This document shows positions 1-7,772 of a DNA stretch of 64,000 nt, one piece after another. The notes beneath the pieces are model-generated. The model searched no databases. It worked only from the letters and a program-made list of their open reading frames with translations, and was not told the DNA's origin. Every line of letters starts with the position of its first letter. The stretch's first letter is position 1. This DNA comes from Actinobacteria bacterium OK074 (GTDB lineage Bacteria; Actinomycetota; Actinomycetes; Streptomycetales; Streptomycetaceae), in the NCBI GenBank assembly GCA_001298575.1, contig LJCV01000250.1, positions 1 to 64,000 of the forward strand, given 5' to 3'. The position numbers and the translations under genes were made by a program.

Positions 1-125
1 GCCCCCGCGCGCGCCCCCGCCGCGAACCCCGAACCCCACCCCTCGCTTGACGAAAGACATACCGCCCCCCCCCCCGGGACCGCGCCGATCCACTCGCCCC
101 CTACGACCCCGATGGTCTCTACGAC

Positions 126-1427
126 CTACGACCCCGACGGTCCTGGCGGTCCCGACTGCCCCGACGAGCGCGAACCCACCCACCGCCGCCCCCCGTACGA
201 CACCACCCCCACCGCCCGCACCCCAGCACCCACGCCCACGGAAACCTCGGGCAGGGCGAAGGCGAGCGTCACGCAGCCCAGCAGTCCCAGCGCCGGTAGG
301 ACGCGCGAGGCCGGCGCCGAACTCAACGTCCAGGCGGACGCGTTGGTGATCGCGTAATAGACCAGCACCCCGAAGGAGGAGAAGCCGACAGCACCTCGTA
401 CATCAACCGTCGCGGCCACCACGGCCACCACAGCGCCCACGGCCAGCTCCGCCCGGTGCGGCACCAGGAACCGCGGGTGCACGGCCGCCAGAGCACCTGG
501 CAGATGCCGGTCACGGGCCATGGCCAGCGTTGTCCGGGAGACCCCCAGGACGAGCGCCAGCAACGACCCGAGCGCGGCCACCGCGGCCCCGACCCGCACC
601 ACGGGCACGAGCCCCGCCGCACCGGCCGCCCGCACGGCGTCCACCAGCGGCGCCGTCGACCGACCGAGCACATCCGCCCCCAGCACGGAAAGGACACCGA
701 CCGCCACCGCCACGTACACCACCAGCGCGATGCCCAGGGCCAGGGGGATCGCCCGCGGGATGGTGCGCGCGGGATCCTGTACCTCCTCACCGAGGGTCGC
801 GATCCTGGCGTACCCGGCGAACGCGAAGAACAGCAGCCCCGCCGCCTGAAGCACGCCGCCTGCCCCGGCGGAGGCCCCGACGTCCAGCCGCGCGGCGTCG
901 GACTCCCCGGAGCCGAGACACACGACCACCACGGAAGCGAGGACCACCAGGACGACCGCCACGATCACCCGCGTCAGCAGGGCCGACTTCTGCACGCCGC
1001 CGTAGTTCACCGCGGTCAGCGTCACCACCGCGGCGACCGCCACCGCGTGCGCCTGCCCCGGCCAGACGTACGCCCCCACGGTGAGCGCCATCGCCGCACA
1101 GGAGGCCGTCTTGCCCACGACGAAGGCCCAGCCCGCGAGATGACCCCAGAACGGTCCGAGCCGCTCGCGCCCGTACACGTAGGTGCCGCCCGAGGCGGGA
1201 TACCGGGCGGCCAGCCGGGCCGAGGACATGGCGTTGCAGTAGGCGACCACGGCCGCGACCGCGAGCCCGAGCAGCAGCCCGGACCCGGCCGCGCGGGCCG
1301 CGGGGCCCAGCACGGCGAAGACACCCGCGCCGACCATCGAGCCGAGCCTGACGACGACGGCGTCCCGCACGCCAAGAGACCGCCGCAGCCGACCGTTTGT
1401 GACCGAACCCGCTCCGGACCGATCCAT
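126..1427 (-). CDS. APC-family amino acid permease
   Basis: Polytopic inner-membrane transporter of the amino acid-polyamine-organocation superfamily, 433 aa from the ATG at 1427 (an in-frame start at 1466 would add 13 residues). Helix 1 carries the family signature GSMVGAGVFAVLGP (about residues 29-42). The loop after helix 6 has the conserved GEEVQDPARTIPRAI pattern of cationic amino acid permeases. About 12 hydrophobic segments are visible. The C-terminal 25 residues are polar, Gly/Ser-rich and tail-like. Substrate cannot be deduced. The gene is transcribed toward the left edge and diverges from the GlsB-like gene at 1653. Confidence 0.85.
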   Translation of the reverse strand: MDRSGAGSVTNGRLRRSLGVRDAVVVRLGSMVGAGVFAVLGPAARAAGSGLLLGLAVAAVVAYCNAMSSARLAARYPASGGTYVYGRERLGPFWGHLAGWAFVVGKTASCAAMALTVGAYVWPGQAHAVAVAAVVTLTAVNYGGVQKSALLTRVIVAVVLVVLASVVVVCLGSGESDAARLDVGASAGAGGVLQAAGLLFFAFAGYARIATLGEEVQDPARTIPRAIPLALGIALVVYVAVAVGVLSVLGADVLGRSTAPLVDAVRAAGAAGLVPVVRVGAAVAALGSLLALVLGVSRTTLAMARDRHLPGALAAVHPRFLVPHRAELAVGAVVAVVAATVDVRGAVGFSSFGVLVYYAITNASAWTLSSAPASRVLPALGLLGCVTLAFALPEVSVGVGAGVRAVGVVSYGGRRWVGSRSSGQSGPPGPSGS

Positions 1428-1652
1428 GAACCGCACCCTACTGATCACTGTCACTGCAACCGACAACTACGACTGGGACGTCATCCCAGACAAGCGCGAC
1501 GCCACGGACAACGAAGCGAAGACGCGACCACACCGGCACACCAACACCGCACAACCACCCACGAACACGTTCACCGCCCGCAACGCATGAACACAGGCCG
1601 GCCGGAGCAGCAGCACAGTACGAGCACAGCACGGAGAGGCAGGGTTTACGGC

Positions 1653-1919
1653 ATGACGATTGTCAGCTGGATCATTCTGGGGTTGTTGGCAGGCGCCGTG
1701 GCCAAATTCCTGCTCCCGGGCAAGGACCCGGGCGGCTTCATCGGCACGACCATCATCGGGGTCGCGGGAGCTTTCATCGGCGGCTGGATATCCGCGCGCT
1801 GGCTCGACCACCCGATCGCGAAGAACTTCTACGACGGTGCGACGTGGGCGGCCGCGATCGGCGGTTCACTCGTCCTGCTGATCGTCTCCCGCCTCCTGTT
1901 CGGAGACTCCCACCGCTGA
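1653..1919 (+). CDS. GlsB/YeaQ/YmgE-family stress-response membrane protein
   Basis: Small 88-aa integral membrane protein (MTIVSWIILGLLAGAVAKFL at the start). It has the family pattern of three short hydrophobic segments: an N-terminal helix, a Gly-rich helix (about 28-48, GGFIGTTIIGVAGAFIGGWI) and a C-terminal helix (about 66-82). Members are transglycosylase-associated or stress-induced proteins of unknown mechanism. The ATG at 1653 was chosen because family homology begins there. The frame stays open far upstream only because of GC bias. A hairpin follows at about 2053-2084. Confidence 0.85.
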   Translation: MTIVSWIILGLLAGAVAKFLLPGKDPGGFIGTTIIGVAGAFIGGWISARWLDHPIAKNFYDGATWAAAIGGSLVLLIVSRLLFGDSHR

Positions 1920-2269
1920 CCGGCCTGCCCGCCGCTGACCGGCCTGACCGCCCTGCCCGCCGGACACCGCTGATCGTTGCCGAGCACTGCTGATCGCCGT
2001 TGATCGCATCCTGCATCCCACAGCCCGCAGCCAGCGGAAGAAAAGAAGCGCGGGGTGGGCGCCCCGACCCCGGAGCGCCCACCCTCCGCCGCACCCCGCG
2101 CCACGGCTCCCACCACCGCCAACGCCCCCGGCCAACCTCCGGACAACCCCGGCTTCCCACCCACCCGAAGCAGATCAACCGAGTGGCGAAGCACCCCCTG
2201 GCATCGGGTATTGTTTACATCGTTGCCAGGGAGCACCGCACAAGCGGAGGAGCCCGAAGCAGCATCCCA
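1920..2269. other. intergenic region, no gene seen
   Basis: This 350-base gap before tRNA-Tyr opens with short imperfect repeats of 'gctgaccggcctg' and 'gctgatcg' (1921-2005). It then contains a GC-rich hairpin (2053-2084) and an AT-richer stretch ending in tattgtttaca (2209-2219), which may be the tRNA-Tyr promoter. No ORF with convincing codon bias lies here. Confidence 0.5.
2053..2084 (+). terminator. hairpin downstream of GlsB-like gene
   Basis: Inverted repeat gggtgggcg (2053-2061) / cgcccaccc (2076-2084), a 9-bp perfect stem with a 14-base loop and no U-tract. A likely intrinsic terminator or 3'-end stabiliser for the 1653-1919 gene. Confidence 0.45.
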
Positions 2270-2351
2270 GGCGGTGTGCCCGAGCGGCCAAAGGGAGCAG
2301 ACTGTAAATCTGCCGGCTCAGCCTTCCGTGGTTCGAATCCACGCGCCGCCA
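2270..2351 (+). tRNA. tRNA-Tyr (anticodon GUA)
   Basis: An 82-nt cloverleaf. The acceptor stem GGCGGTG (2270-2276) pairs with CGCCGCC (2344-2350), with one G-U pair, and the discriminator is A2351. Anticodon GTA is at 2304-2306 in the loop ctGTAaa. A long variable arm identifies a class II tRNA, consistent with bacterial tRNA-Tyr. TTCGAAT T-loop present. CCA is not encoded. A strong terminator follows within 11 bases. Confidence 0.95.
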
Positions 2352-2361
2352 CATCTGGGAC

Positions 2362-2408
2362 AGACCCCCTCTGAACTGCGGAGACGCAGAGCAGAGGGGG
2401 TCTTTCGT
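2362..2408 (+). terminator. Rho-independent terminator of tRNA-Tyr
   Basis: Perfect 12-bp arms agaccccctctg (2362-2373) and cagagggggtct (2392-2403), with an inner ctgcg/cgcag stem in the loop and a T-rich tail (tctttcgtct). It lies immediately 3' of the tRNA-Tyr gene. Confidence 0.8.
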
Positions 2409-2496
2409 CTGCCCTGCTCCGTCGGACTCGCCCCTTGGCGCGGACCGGCTCCGGACACGCAGCGGGCGTGACATGGACGTGGTGCGGACGGCAACG

Positions 2497-3015
2497 TCAG
2501 CCGCGGCGCATGTCCGGCAGGGCCGGGAGTTCGACCTCCGCCCGGGCGGCGTTGAGGAGTTCGTGTTCCGCCGTCCAGAGGGTCTCGAACAGTTCCGCGG
2601 GGACCTCGCCCGCGGGGACGGTGGCCCGGGCGGCGGCGACCTGGCGGGCCGCGGCGACCACCGCGATGCACGCCCGCACCGTCTCCAGGCGGGACGAGAC
2701 GAGGCGGACCGCCATCAGCGCGGCCTCCAGATCCTCCTTGTACGGCCGGCCCTCGCTGTCGAAGGACGGCAGCTGCTCGCCGGGCACCCGAGGATGCGCA
2801 ACGGCCGTCACCTGCACGTTCGCCTCGTTGACGAAGGCGACATAGCGCCGCAGCGCGGTGAGGAAGTCGTTGTAGGTGCGCAGCCGGATGTCCCGCCAGT
2901 GCCGTTCGTGATCGCGCTTCCACATGCGGTCCTGGTTGCGCAGGGAGAGCCACCCGCCGAGCGCCACCCCGATCAACGCGACAAGACCCGTAATGGCCGT
3001 CCCCAGCACATCCAC
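2497..3015 (-). CDS. hypothetical membrane-anchored protein
   Basis: 172-aa protein that I do not recognise. It starts with one hydrophobic segment (residues about 5-25, LGTAITGLVALIGVALGGWL). This is followed by a charged, largely helical region rich in Arg, Glu and Ala, including the heptad-like RDHERHWRDIRLRTYNDFLT. The layout suggests an N-terminally anchored, coiled-coil cytoplasmic protein. The start is supported by the hydrophobic helix at the extreme N-terminus. It diverges from the small Cys-containing gene at 3049, with only 33 bases between the start codons. Confidence 0.7.
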   Translation of the reverse strand: MDVLGTAITGLVALIGVALGGWLSLRNQDRMWKRDHERHWRDIRLRTYNDFLTALRRYVAFVNEANVQVTAVAHPRVPGEQLPSFDSEGRPYKEDLEAALMAVRLVSSRLETVRACIAVVAAARQVAAARATVPAGEVPAELFETLWTAEHELLNAARAEVELPALPDMRRG

Positions 3016-3048
3016 GCCGTCCCCCGACCGCTCTCGTACGCTGTGGGC

Positions 3049-3273
3049 ATGTCCTCACGTCGTAGGAACTGCCCCGAGTGCCGTCGGGAAATCGCCGTCG
3101 TCGCGGGGCGGTTCGCGCGGCACGACCCGCCGGCGCCGGGTGGTGGGGCGCGTGGGCCCGGTGGGCTGGTCTCCTGCCCGGGGTCGCGCCAGTTCGCCCA
3201 GGTCGGGGCCGCACAGCCGTCGCTCGACGGGTACGTCGTCCCCGACTTTCCCGGGCAACTGCCCCTCTTTTAA
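3049..3273 (+). CDS. small cysteine-containing conserved hypothetical protein
   Basis: 74-aa ORF starting at ATG 3049 (MSSRRRNCPECRREIAVVAG). It has a CPEC knuckle at residues 8-11 and a later single Cys (LVSCPGS), so partial zinc-ribbon character is possible. The C-terminus ends in YVVPDFPGQLPLF. Function unknown. The start was chosen at the first ATG after the divergent neighbour's start. The frame is open further upstream, but that part lies antisense to the 2497-3015 gene and has no independent support. Confidence 0.55.
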   Translation: MSSRRRNCPECRREIAVVAGRFARHDPPAPGGGARGPGGLVSCPGSRQFAQVGAAQPSLDGYVVPDFPGQLPLF

Positions 3274-3317
3274 AGCCGCTAAGTCACGCAGCTACAGCTG
3301 GCTCAGTTTCCCGCGCC

Positions 3318-3974
3318 TCAGTTTCCCGCCACCGACTTCACCGCCACCGACACCGGCGTCGAACCCGTAATCAGTTCGAGGGTGAGGCCCGCCGTCGCGG
3401 GGGTGTCGAGCAGCTCCGCAAGGACCGCCGCCACGTCGTCGCGGGGGATCGGGCCGCGGCCCGTGGCAGCCTCCAGGCGGACCGTGCCCCGGCCGGCGTC
3501 GTCGGTCAGCATGCCGGGGCGCAGGATCGTCCAGTCCAGGGACGTGTGGGCACGTACGTACGCGTCGGCCTCGCCCTTCGCGCGCAGGTAGACGTCGAAG
3601 ACCTCGTCGCCCGGGTGCTCCGGGTCCGCGCCCATCGACGACACGACCAGGAAACGCCGTACGCCCGCGCGGGCCGCCGCCGCGGCGAACAGGACCGCGG
3701 CGCCCCGGTCCACCGTCCCCTTGCGGGCCACCCCGCTGGCCGGGCCCGCGCCCGCCGCGAACACCGCCGCGTCGGCACCCGACAGGTGCGCGGCGACCTC
3801 CTCGACCGACGCCGACTCCAGGTCGCACACCACCGGCTCGGCACCCGCGGCCCGCAGATCCGCACCCTGCTCGGCGCGCCGGATGACGCCCGCGACCTCG
3901 TCACCGCGCGCGGCGAGCAACCGCTCCAGCCGCAACGCGATCTGACCATGACCTCCAGCGATGACAATGCGCAT
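3318..3974 (-). CDS. NAD(P)H-binding SDR-family (NmrA-like) protein
   Basis: 218-aa Rossmann-fold protein starting MRIVIAGGHGQIALRLERLL. The GGHGQIA segment (residues 7-13) is the glycine-rich dinucleotide-binding turn of the atypical SDR 'NAD(P)-binding domain 10' group. Further signatures are DAAVFAAGAG, LVVSSMGAD (strand 4/5) and the SDWTILRPG-type motif (here SLDWTILRPG). Members are reductase-like or regulatory proteins, and substrate cannot be assigned. Start at ATG 3974. The same frame is open upstream only as an antisense shadow of the neighbouring gene. Confidence 0.85.
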   Translation of the reverse strand: MRIVIAGGHGQIALRLERLLAARGDEVAGVIRRAEQGADLRAAGAEPVVCDLESASVEEVAAHLSGADAAVFAAGAGPASGVARKGTVDRGAAVLFAAAAARAGVRRFLVVSSMGADPEHPGDEVFDVYLRAKGEADAYVRAHTSLDWTILRPGMLTDDAGRGTVRLEAATGRGPIPRDDVAAVLAELLDTPATAGLTLELITGSTPVSVAVKSVAGN

Positions 3975-4048
3975 GTTTCCGACCGTACGCCCCCGAGCCC
4001 GAAGGAGCGCGTCCGTCGCACGACTTCGGCCACGGCCCGTCCGGCGTG

Positions 4049-5359
4049 CTACGACAGCCCGCTCCGCCCCTGCCTCGGCAGTTCCAGCGCCGCGGCCCCC
4101 GCCCCCGCCGTCGAGCCGCAGTACTCCCGCACCGCGCTGGTCCGCGCCACCACGCGCCCCCGGTGCACCACGATGCGGCTGTACGCCAGCGACAACGCGC
4201 CCGCCAGCCCGTCCCCGCGCACCGCGAGCAGCTCCGCCGGGAACCCCGCCTCCACCCGCACCTCCGGCAGGCCCAGCACCGCCCGCGCCGCCGCGCTCAC
4301 GCTGTCGTACGCCACCTCGGGCCGCAGCCCGTGGCGCGAGGCCAGCAGGTACGCTGCCTCCAGCGGATCGCCGCGCCCCACCGGGTTCGACACGTCCCGC
4401 AGCGCCCCGCTGCCCGCCGCCACCCGCACCCCGGCCGACCGCAGCAGCCGTACCGGCGCGACCTCCCGCCGCTCGGCGCTGCCGCAGCCGCCCTGCGGGA
4501 GGCAGACGACCGTCACGCCGGCCGCGGCGAGCAGGTCGGCCGCCCGGCCCGCGACGTCCGGCGTAAGCAGGCCCAGGCCCCCGCACGGGCCCAGCGTCAC
4601 CCCCGGTCGCAGCCCGCCCGCCATCGCCGCCAGCCGGGCCAGCCGGGCCGGGTCGGTGGCGTCGGTGTGCAGGTCGACGGGGCAGCCGTGTTCGGACGCC
4701 AGTTCCAGCACCGCCTCCACGTACCCCGTCGGATCGGGGTCCGTGTCCGGGCAGCCGCCCACCGCCGCCGCGCCCATCTTCATCGCGTCCCGCAGCATCG
4801 CGAGCCCGTCCGCGCCGGCCAGCCCCGTCAGCAGCCGCGGCATCGCCACCGCCGTCAACTCCGCGAGCCCGCGCAGCGACCGGCGCGCCTGCAACACCGC
4901 CGCGAGCGCGTCCAGCCCCTGCACGTCCCCCACCCGGACGTGTGAACGCAGGGCCGTGGCTCCGTGCCCGAGCTGGAGCAACGCCGCCTCCGTCGTACGG
5001 CGTTGGACGTCCTGGACGTCGTACGGCAGCGGTCCGTCGCCGTCGGCCGACAGGGCCGTGTCGCCGTGCGCGTGCGGCTCGGCGGGGGCGGGCAGGAGCA
5101 GGAAACCGGACAGGTCCACGCGCGTGCCGGTCGCACCCGCCGCGAGGCTGCCCGCGGTGCCGACCGCCTCGATACGGCCACCGTCCAGCCGTACGTCCAC
5201 GGTCCGGCCGTCGACGAGGCGCGCCCCGCACAGCAGCAGGGGAGTGGGGCCGCTGGGGGCCTTGTCCGGGCCGTCCGAACCGCCCTGCCGGTTCGGACCG
5301 GGCAGGCCGTCCGCACCGGACGACGACGGATGGGGCTGCTGCGGCTGACTGTCGGGCAT
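4049..5359 (-). CDS. cytosine-deaminase-like amidohydrolase, probable pseudoenzyme
   Basis: 436-aa member of the amidohydrolase superfamily, most like the CodA (cytosine deaminase) branch. The metal-binding HxH is present (PHAHGD, H96/H98), as is the third His (DLHTDATD, H231). Three positions that are catalytic in CodA are altered. The Glu of HCDE is Ala (A234). The fourth His is Pro in LGPCGG (P258). The metal-binding Asp of the G-(H/S)-D motif is Gly in GSGALRDV (G318). A low-complexity Pro/Ser/Gly leader of about 38 residues precedes the domain. The start at ATG 5359 (MPDSQPQQPHP) was preferred to more upstream in-frame starts. It may be inactive, a binder, or an unusual enzyme. Confidence 0.75.
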   Translation of the reverse strand: MPDSQPQQPHPSSSGADGLPGPNRQGGSDGPDKAPSGPTPLLLCGARLVDGRTVDVRLDGGRIEAVGTAGSLAAGATGTRVDLSGFLLLPAPAEPHAHGDTALSADGDGPLPYDVQDVQRRTTEAALLQLGHGATALRSHVRVGDVQGLDALAAVLQARRSLRGLAELTAVAMPRLLTGLAGADGLAMLRDAMKMGAAAVGGCPDTDPDPTGYVEAVLELASEHGCPVDLHTDATDPARLARLAAMAGGLRPGVTLGPCGGLGLLTPDVAGRAADLLAAAGVTVVCLPQGGCGSAERREVAPVRLLRSAGVRVAAGSGALRDVSNPVGRGDPLEAAYLLASRHGLRPEVAYDSVSAAARAVLGLPEVRVEAGFPAELLAVRGDGLAGALSLAYSRIVVHRGRVVARTSAVREYCGSTAGAGAAALELPRQGRSGLS

Positions 5360-5613
5360 CGCGCTCCTGGGGCTGGGGAACGGCTGTGCGGGTCCGGTGC
5401 GGGAGGAGGGCAAGATCACGCAGAGTGAGTCGAGCCTAGGGTGGCGAGCCGTCGGGGGCGGGGAGGAGCGCAATAGTCGTACTGGTGGGGTCGGGAGGTG
5501 GGGTCGGGCCCTTCGGAGGTCCCTCAAGACCCGTCCGTCCCAGGGGTGATGCCGCTCCCGAAGCGTCCCTGAAGCGGCGGTGCACAAGGCGTGACGGCTG
5601 CCGCGAAACGGAT

Positions 5614-5643
5614 TTGGGCGAACGGCGGGCGACCGTGTAATGT
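5614..5643 (+). promoter_or_regulatory. candidate promoter of the tRNA-Thr/tRNA-Met/rpmG unit
   Basis: TTGGGC (5614-5619), an 18-base spacer, and TAATGT (5638-5643). This fits a housekeeping sigma promoter with its start about 5 bases before the mature tRNA-Thr. Confidence 0.5.
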
Positions 5644-5654
5644 CTTCATCGCTC

Positions 5655-5727
5655 GCCCCAATAGCTCAGTCGGTAGAGCGTCTCCATGGTAAGGAGAAGG
5701 TCTACGGTTCGATTCCGTATTGGGGCT
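5655..5727 (+). tRNA. tRNA-Thr (anticodon GGU)
   Basis: 73-nt cloverleaf. Acceptor GCCCCAA (5655-5661) pairs perfectly with TTGGGGC (5720-5726), with discriminator T5727. Anticodon stem tctcc/ggaga encloses atGGTaa, anticodon 5688-5690. T-arm tacgg/ccgta with loop ttcgatt. CCA not encoded. 46 bases before tRNA-Met. Confidence 0.95.
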
Positions 5728-5773
5728 CTGGTGTGGGAGGTTCCCGTCGCGAGGCGGGGACCGATCGCATCAC

Positions 5774-5846
5774 AGCGGTGTAGCTCAGTCGGTAGAGCAA
5801 GCGGCTCATAATCGCTGTGTCACCGGTTCAAGTCCGGTCACCGCTA
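5774..5846 (+). tRNA. tRNA-Met (anticodon CAU, elongator-type)
   Basis: 73-nt cloverleaf. Acceptor AGCGGTG (5774-5780) pairs with CACCGCT (5839-5845), discriminator A5846. Anticodon CAT at 5807-5809 in loop ctCATaa. The first A-U pair argues against initiator tRNA, which has an unpaired 1-72. Position between tRNA-Thr and rpmG is typical for the elongator. A lysidine-modified tRNA-Ile2 also has CAU and is not excluded by sequence alone. Confidence 0.9.
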
Positions 5847-5934
5847 CTCGTAGTAGCCGATTGTGGGGTCGGTCCTTCGATCGGCTACTCTTCATGCGTT
5901 AATCACATCTATCCGTTCGTCAAGGAGCACTCAC

Positions 5935-6099
5935 GTGGCTGCCACCGACGTCCGCCCGAAGATCACGCTGGCCTGCGTGGAGTGCAAGGAGCGGAACTAC
6001 ATCACCAAGAAGAACCGGCGTAATGACCCGGATCGTCTTGAACTCAAGAAGCACTGCCCGCGTTGCAAGGCGCACACCGCGCACCGCGAAACGCGATAA
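5935..6099 (+). CDS. rpmG: 50S ribosomal protein L33
   Basis: 54-aa large-subunit protein (KITLACVECKERNYITKKNR). It is a zinc-binding (C+) form, with CVEC and CPRC cysteine pairs. The GTG start at 5935 is preceded by AAGGAG at about 8 bases. It follows tRNA-Thr and tRNA-Met directly and is closed by a 16-bp hairpin, suggesting one short transcription unit. Streptomyces genomes usually also carry a cysteine-free L33 copy elsewhere, used under zinc limitation. Confidence 0.95.
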   Translation: MAATDVRPKITLACVECKERNYITKKNRRNDPDRLELKKHCPRCKAHTAHRETR

Positions 6100-6111
6100 C
6101 CAGGCTCGTAT

Positions 6112-6148
6112 GTGAGGCCGCCCCCGGCAAGCCCGGGGGCGGCCTCAC
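6112..6148 (+). terminator. terminator of rpmG
   Basis: 16-bp perfect stem, gtgaggccgcccccgg (6112-6127) with its complement (6133-6148) and a 5-base loop caagc, 12 bases after the rpmG stop. No U-tract, as is common in Streptomyces. Confidence 0.75.
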
Positions 6149-6493
6149 GTCGTTGTGGCGACCGGGCCCCGACGGCGACGACGACCGGCCGTCGGCCGAG
6201 TAGCGGACGGCGGCGGGTCCGGGGGCCCGCGGGATCGGCGCAACCGGCAGGATGGACCTCGGCCGGCACAACCGGACGACGACGGGCGGACGACGACGGC
6301 TGGACGACGACGGGCGGCACGCACGCGTGCACGCCCGTTCGGTGACCGGCGGGGACCGTCCGTACATCCGTAACTGCGCGTGACGGTGGGCGGTCGCCCC
6401 GACGCCCGCCCTGTACTGCCGTACCGCACAAGCCCCGTACCGGTACCCGTACGGGTACCAGTACTCGCCGAACAAGCAGGAGGTGCCGAGCCC
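6149..6493. other. intergenic region with short repeats
   Basis: 345 bases between the rpmG terminator and the MaoC-like pair. It contains repeated gacgacgggcgg-like units (about 6270-6322) and a long palindrome at 6437-6464. No ORF with convincing coding character was seen. Confidence 0.5.
6437..6464. promoter_or_regulatory. 28-bp palindrome upstream of the MaoC-like pair
   Basis: A perfect 18-bp palindrome ggtacccgtacgggtacc (6442-6459) extends to 28 bp with one mismatched pair. It lies 30 bases before the ATG at 6494. Position and symmetry fit a dimeric repressor operator, or a hairpin in the mRNA leader. The binding protein is unknown. Confidence 0.45.
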
Positions 6494-6946
6494 ATGGCGC
6501 TCGACCAGTCCTTCGTGGGACGGACCTATCCGTCCACCGACCCCTACGAGGTGGGGCGGGAGAAGATCCGTGAGTTCGCGGAGGCCGTGGGGGACGACAA
6601 CCCGGTGTACACGGACCCGGAGGTCGCCAAGGCGTTCGGGCACCCCGAGGTGATCGCCCCGCCGACCTTCGTGTTCTCGATCACGTACAAGGCTGCGGGC
6701 CAGGTCATCGCCGACCCGCAACTGGGCCTGGACTACAGCCGCGTGGTGCACGGCGACCAGAAGTTCGCCTACAGCCGCCCGGTGCGCGCCGGGGACCGGC
6801 TCAGGGTCACCTCGACCATCGAGGCGATCAAGTCCATGGCGGGCAACGATATTCTGGACATCCGCGGAGAGGTCCACGACGAGGCGGGCGAGCACGTCGT
6901 GACCGCCTGGACCAAGCTCGTGGCCCGCGCGGCCGAGGAGGGCTGA
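6494..6946 (+). CDS. MaoC-like hot-dog protein, HadA/UPF0336 type
   Basis: 150-aa single hot-dog protein (MALDQSFVGRTYPSTDPYEV). It resembles the mycobacterial HadA-type subunit of a (3R)-hydroxyacyl-ACP dehydratase: the AVGDDNPVYTDPEVAKAFG segment (31-49) occupies the place of the hydratase motif but lacks the canonical Asp/His pair. In the known family this subunit binds the acyl chain, while the HadB-type partner carries the active site. The next gene begins 6 bases after the stop, so the two are almost certainly co-translated. Confidence 0.85.
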   Translation: MALDQSFVGRTYPSTDPYEVGREKIREFAEAVGDDNPVYTDPEVAKAFGHPEVIAPPTFVFSITYKAAGQVIADPQLGLDYSRVVHGDQKFAYSRPVRAGDRLRVTSTIEAIKSMAGNDILDIRGEVHDEAGEHVVTAWTKLVARAAEEG

Positions 6947-6952
6947 CCCGAC

Positions 6953-7381
6953 ATGACGGCGAAGATCGCGTACGACGACGTAGAGGTCGGCACGGAACTG
7001 CCGGCCCACAGCGTTGCGGTGACCCGCGCCACCCTCGTCCAGTACGCGGGTGCCTCCGGGGACTTCAACCCGATCCACTGGAACGAGAAGTTCGCCAAGG
7101 AGGTCGGGCTGCCGGACGTCATCGCGCACGGCATGTTCACCATGGCCCAGGCCATCCGCGTCGTCACCGACTGGACCGGCGACCCGGGCGCGGTCGTCGA
7201 GTACGGCGTCCGCTTCACCCGCCCCGTCGTCGTCCCGAACGACGAGCAGGGGGCGACCGTCGAGATCACCGGCAAGGTCGCCGCCAAACTCGACGACAAC
7301 ACCGTACGAGTGGACCTCACGGCGACCAGCGCGGGCCAGAAGGTGCTGGGGATGTCGCGGGCGGTTGTACGACTGGGGTGA
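6953..7381 (+). CDS. MaoC-like dehydratase, HadB type
   Basis: 142-aa hot-dog protein with the hydratase-2 motif: SGDFNPIHWN (D37 and H42 as the expected catalytic pair) followed by DVIAHGMFTMA. It is paired with the catalytically degenerate 6494-6946 protein, mirroring mycobacterial HadA-HadB heterodimers of fatty-acid elongation. Streptomycetes lack mycolic acids, so the acyl substrate is uncertain. A strong hairpin with a T-run follows at 7431-7472. Confidence 0.88.
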   Translation: MTAKIAYDDVEVGTELPAHSVAVTRATLVQYAGASGDFNPIHWNEKFAKEVGLPDVIAHGMFTMAQAIRVVTDWTGDPGAVVEYGVRFTRPVVVPNDEQGATVEITGKVAAKLDDNTVRVDLTATSAGQKVLGMSRAVVRLG

Positions 7382-7430
7382 GGGGACGGTGTTGCGCGGG
7401 GGTGGGGTGCCGGTGTGTGGGGTGGGGTGT

Positions 7431-7472
7431 GTAAGGGGCGTTGTCCATGGTGGGGCGCCCCTTACGGTTTTT
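7431..7472 (+). terminator. Rho-independent terminator after the MaoC-like pair
   Basis: Perfect 10-bp stem gtaaggggcg (7431-7440) / cgccccttac (7456-7465), followed by cg and a T5 tract (7468-7472). Confidence 0.8.
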
Positions 7473-7570
7473 GGGCCCCCTTACGGGCCACAACGCTTTC
7501 CGGCTGGGCTGGGTTCCTAGCCGAGCAAAGCCGGGTTCTGAACCAGGCCCAGGCTCTGAGCCCGGCCCAG

Positions 7571-7638
7571 CTCCCGAACCGCCTCAACTCCCGAACCGCC
7601 TCAACTCCCGAACCGAGCCAGCTCCCGAACCGAGCCGG
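7571..7638. repeat. 17-bp tandem repeat, four copies
   Basis: Four consecutive 17-mers: ctcccgaaccgcctcaa twice (7571-7587, 7588-7604), then ctcccgaaccgagccag (7605-7621) and ctcccgaaccgagccgg (7622-7638). They lie in the non-coding gap between the terminator and the TetR gene. The flanks carry degenerate gaaccaggccc-like units. A 17-bp period is not a multiple of three, which fits non-coding DNA. Confidence 0.85.
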
Positions 7639-7772
7639 GTCTCGGGCCAAACCGGCTCCCGAACCAGGCCAGGCCCCGCCGACTCCCTCCCTCCCTCGCA
7701 ACTTCCCTCACTTCCCTGCCTTCCCCAACTTCCCCAAGGCGGAGCTCCCCAAGGCGAAGCGAGCGCCCTCCC

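Noticed and set aside
456..1652. Upstream extension of the GlsB-like frame (M start at 456)
   Set aside because: The extension is antisense to the permease, Arg/His/Pro/Gln-rich and without family support. The small membrane protein begins at 1653.
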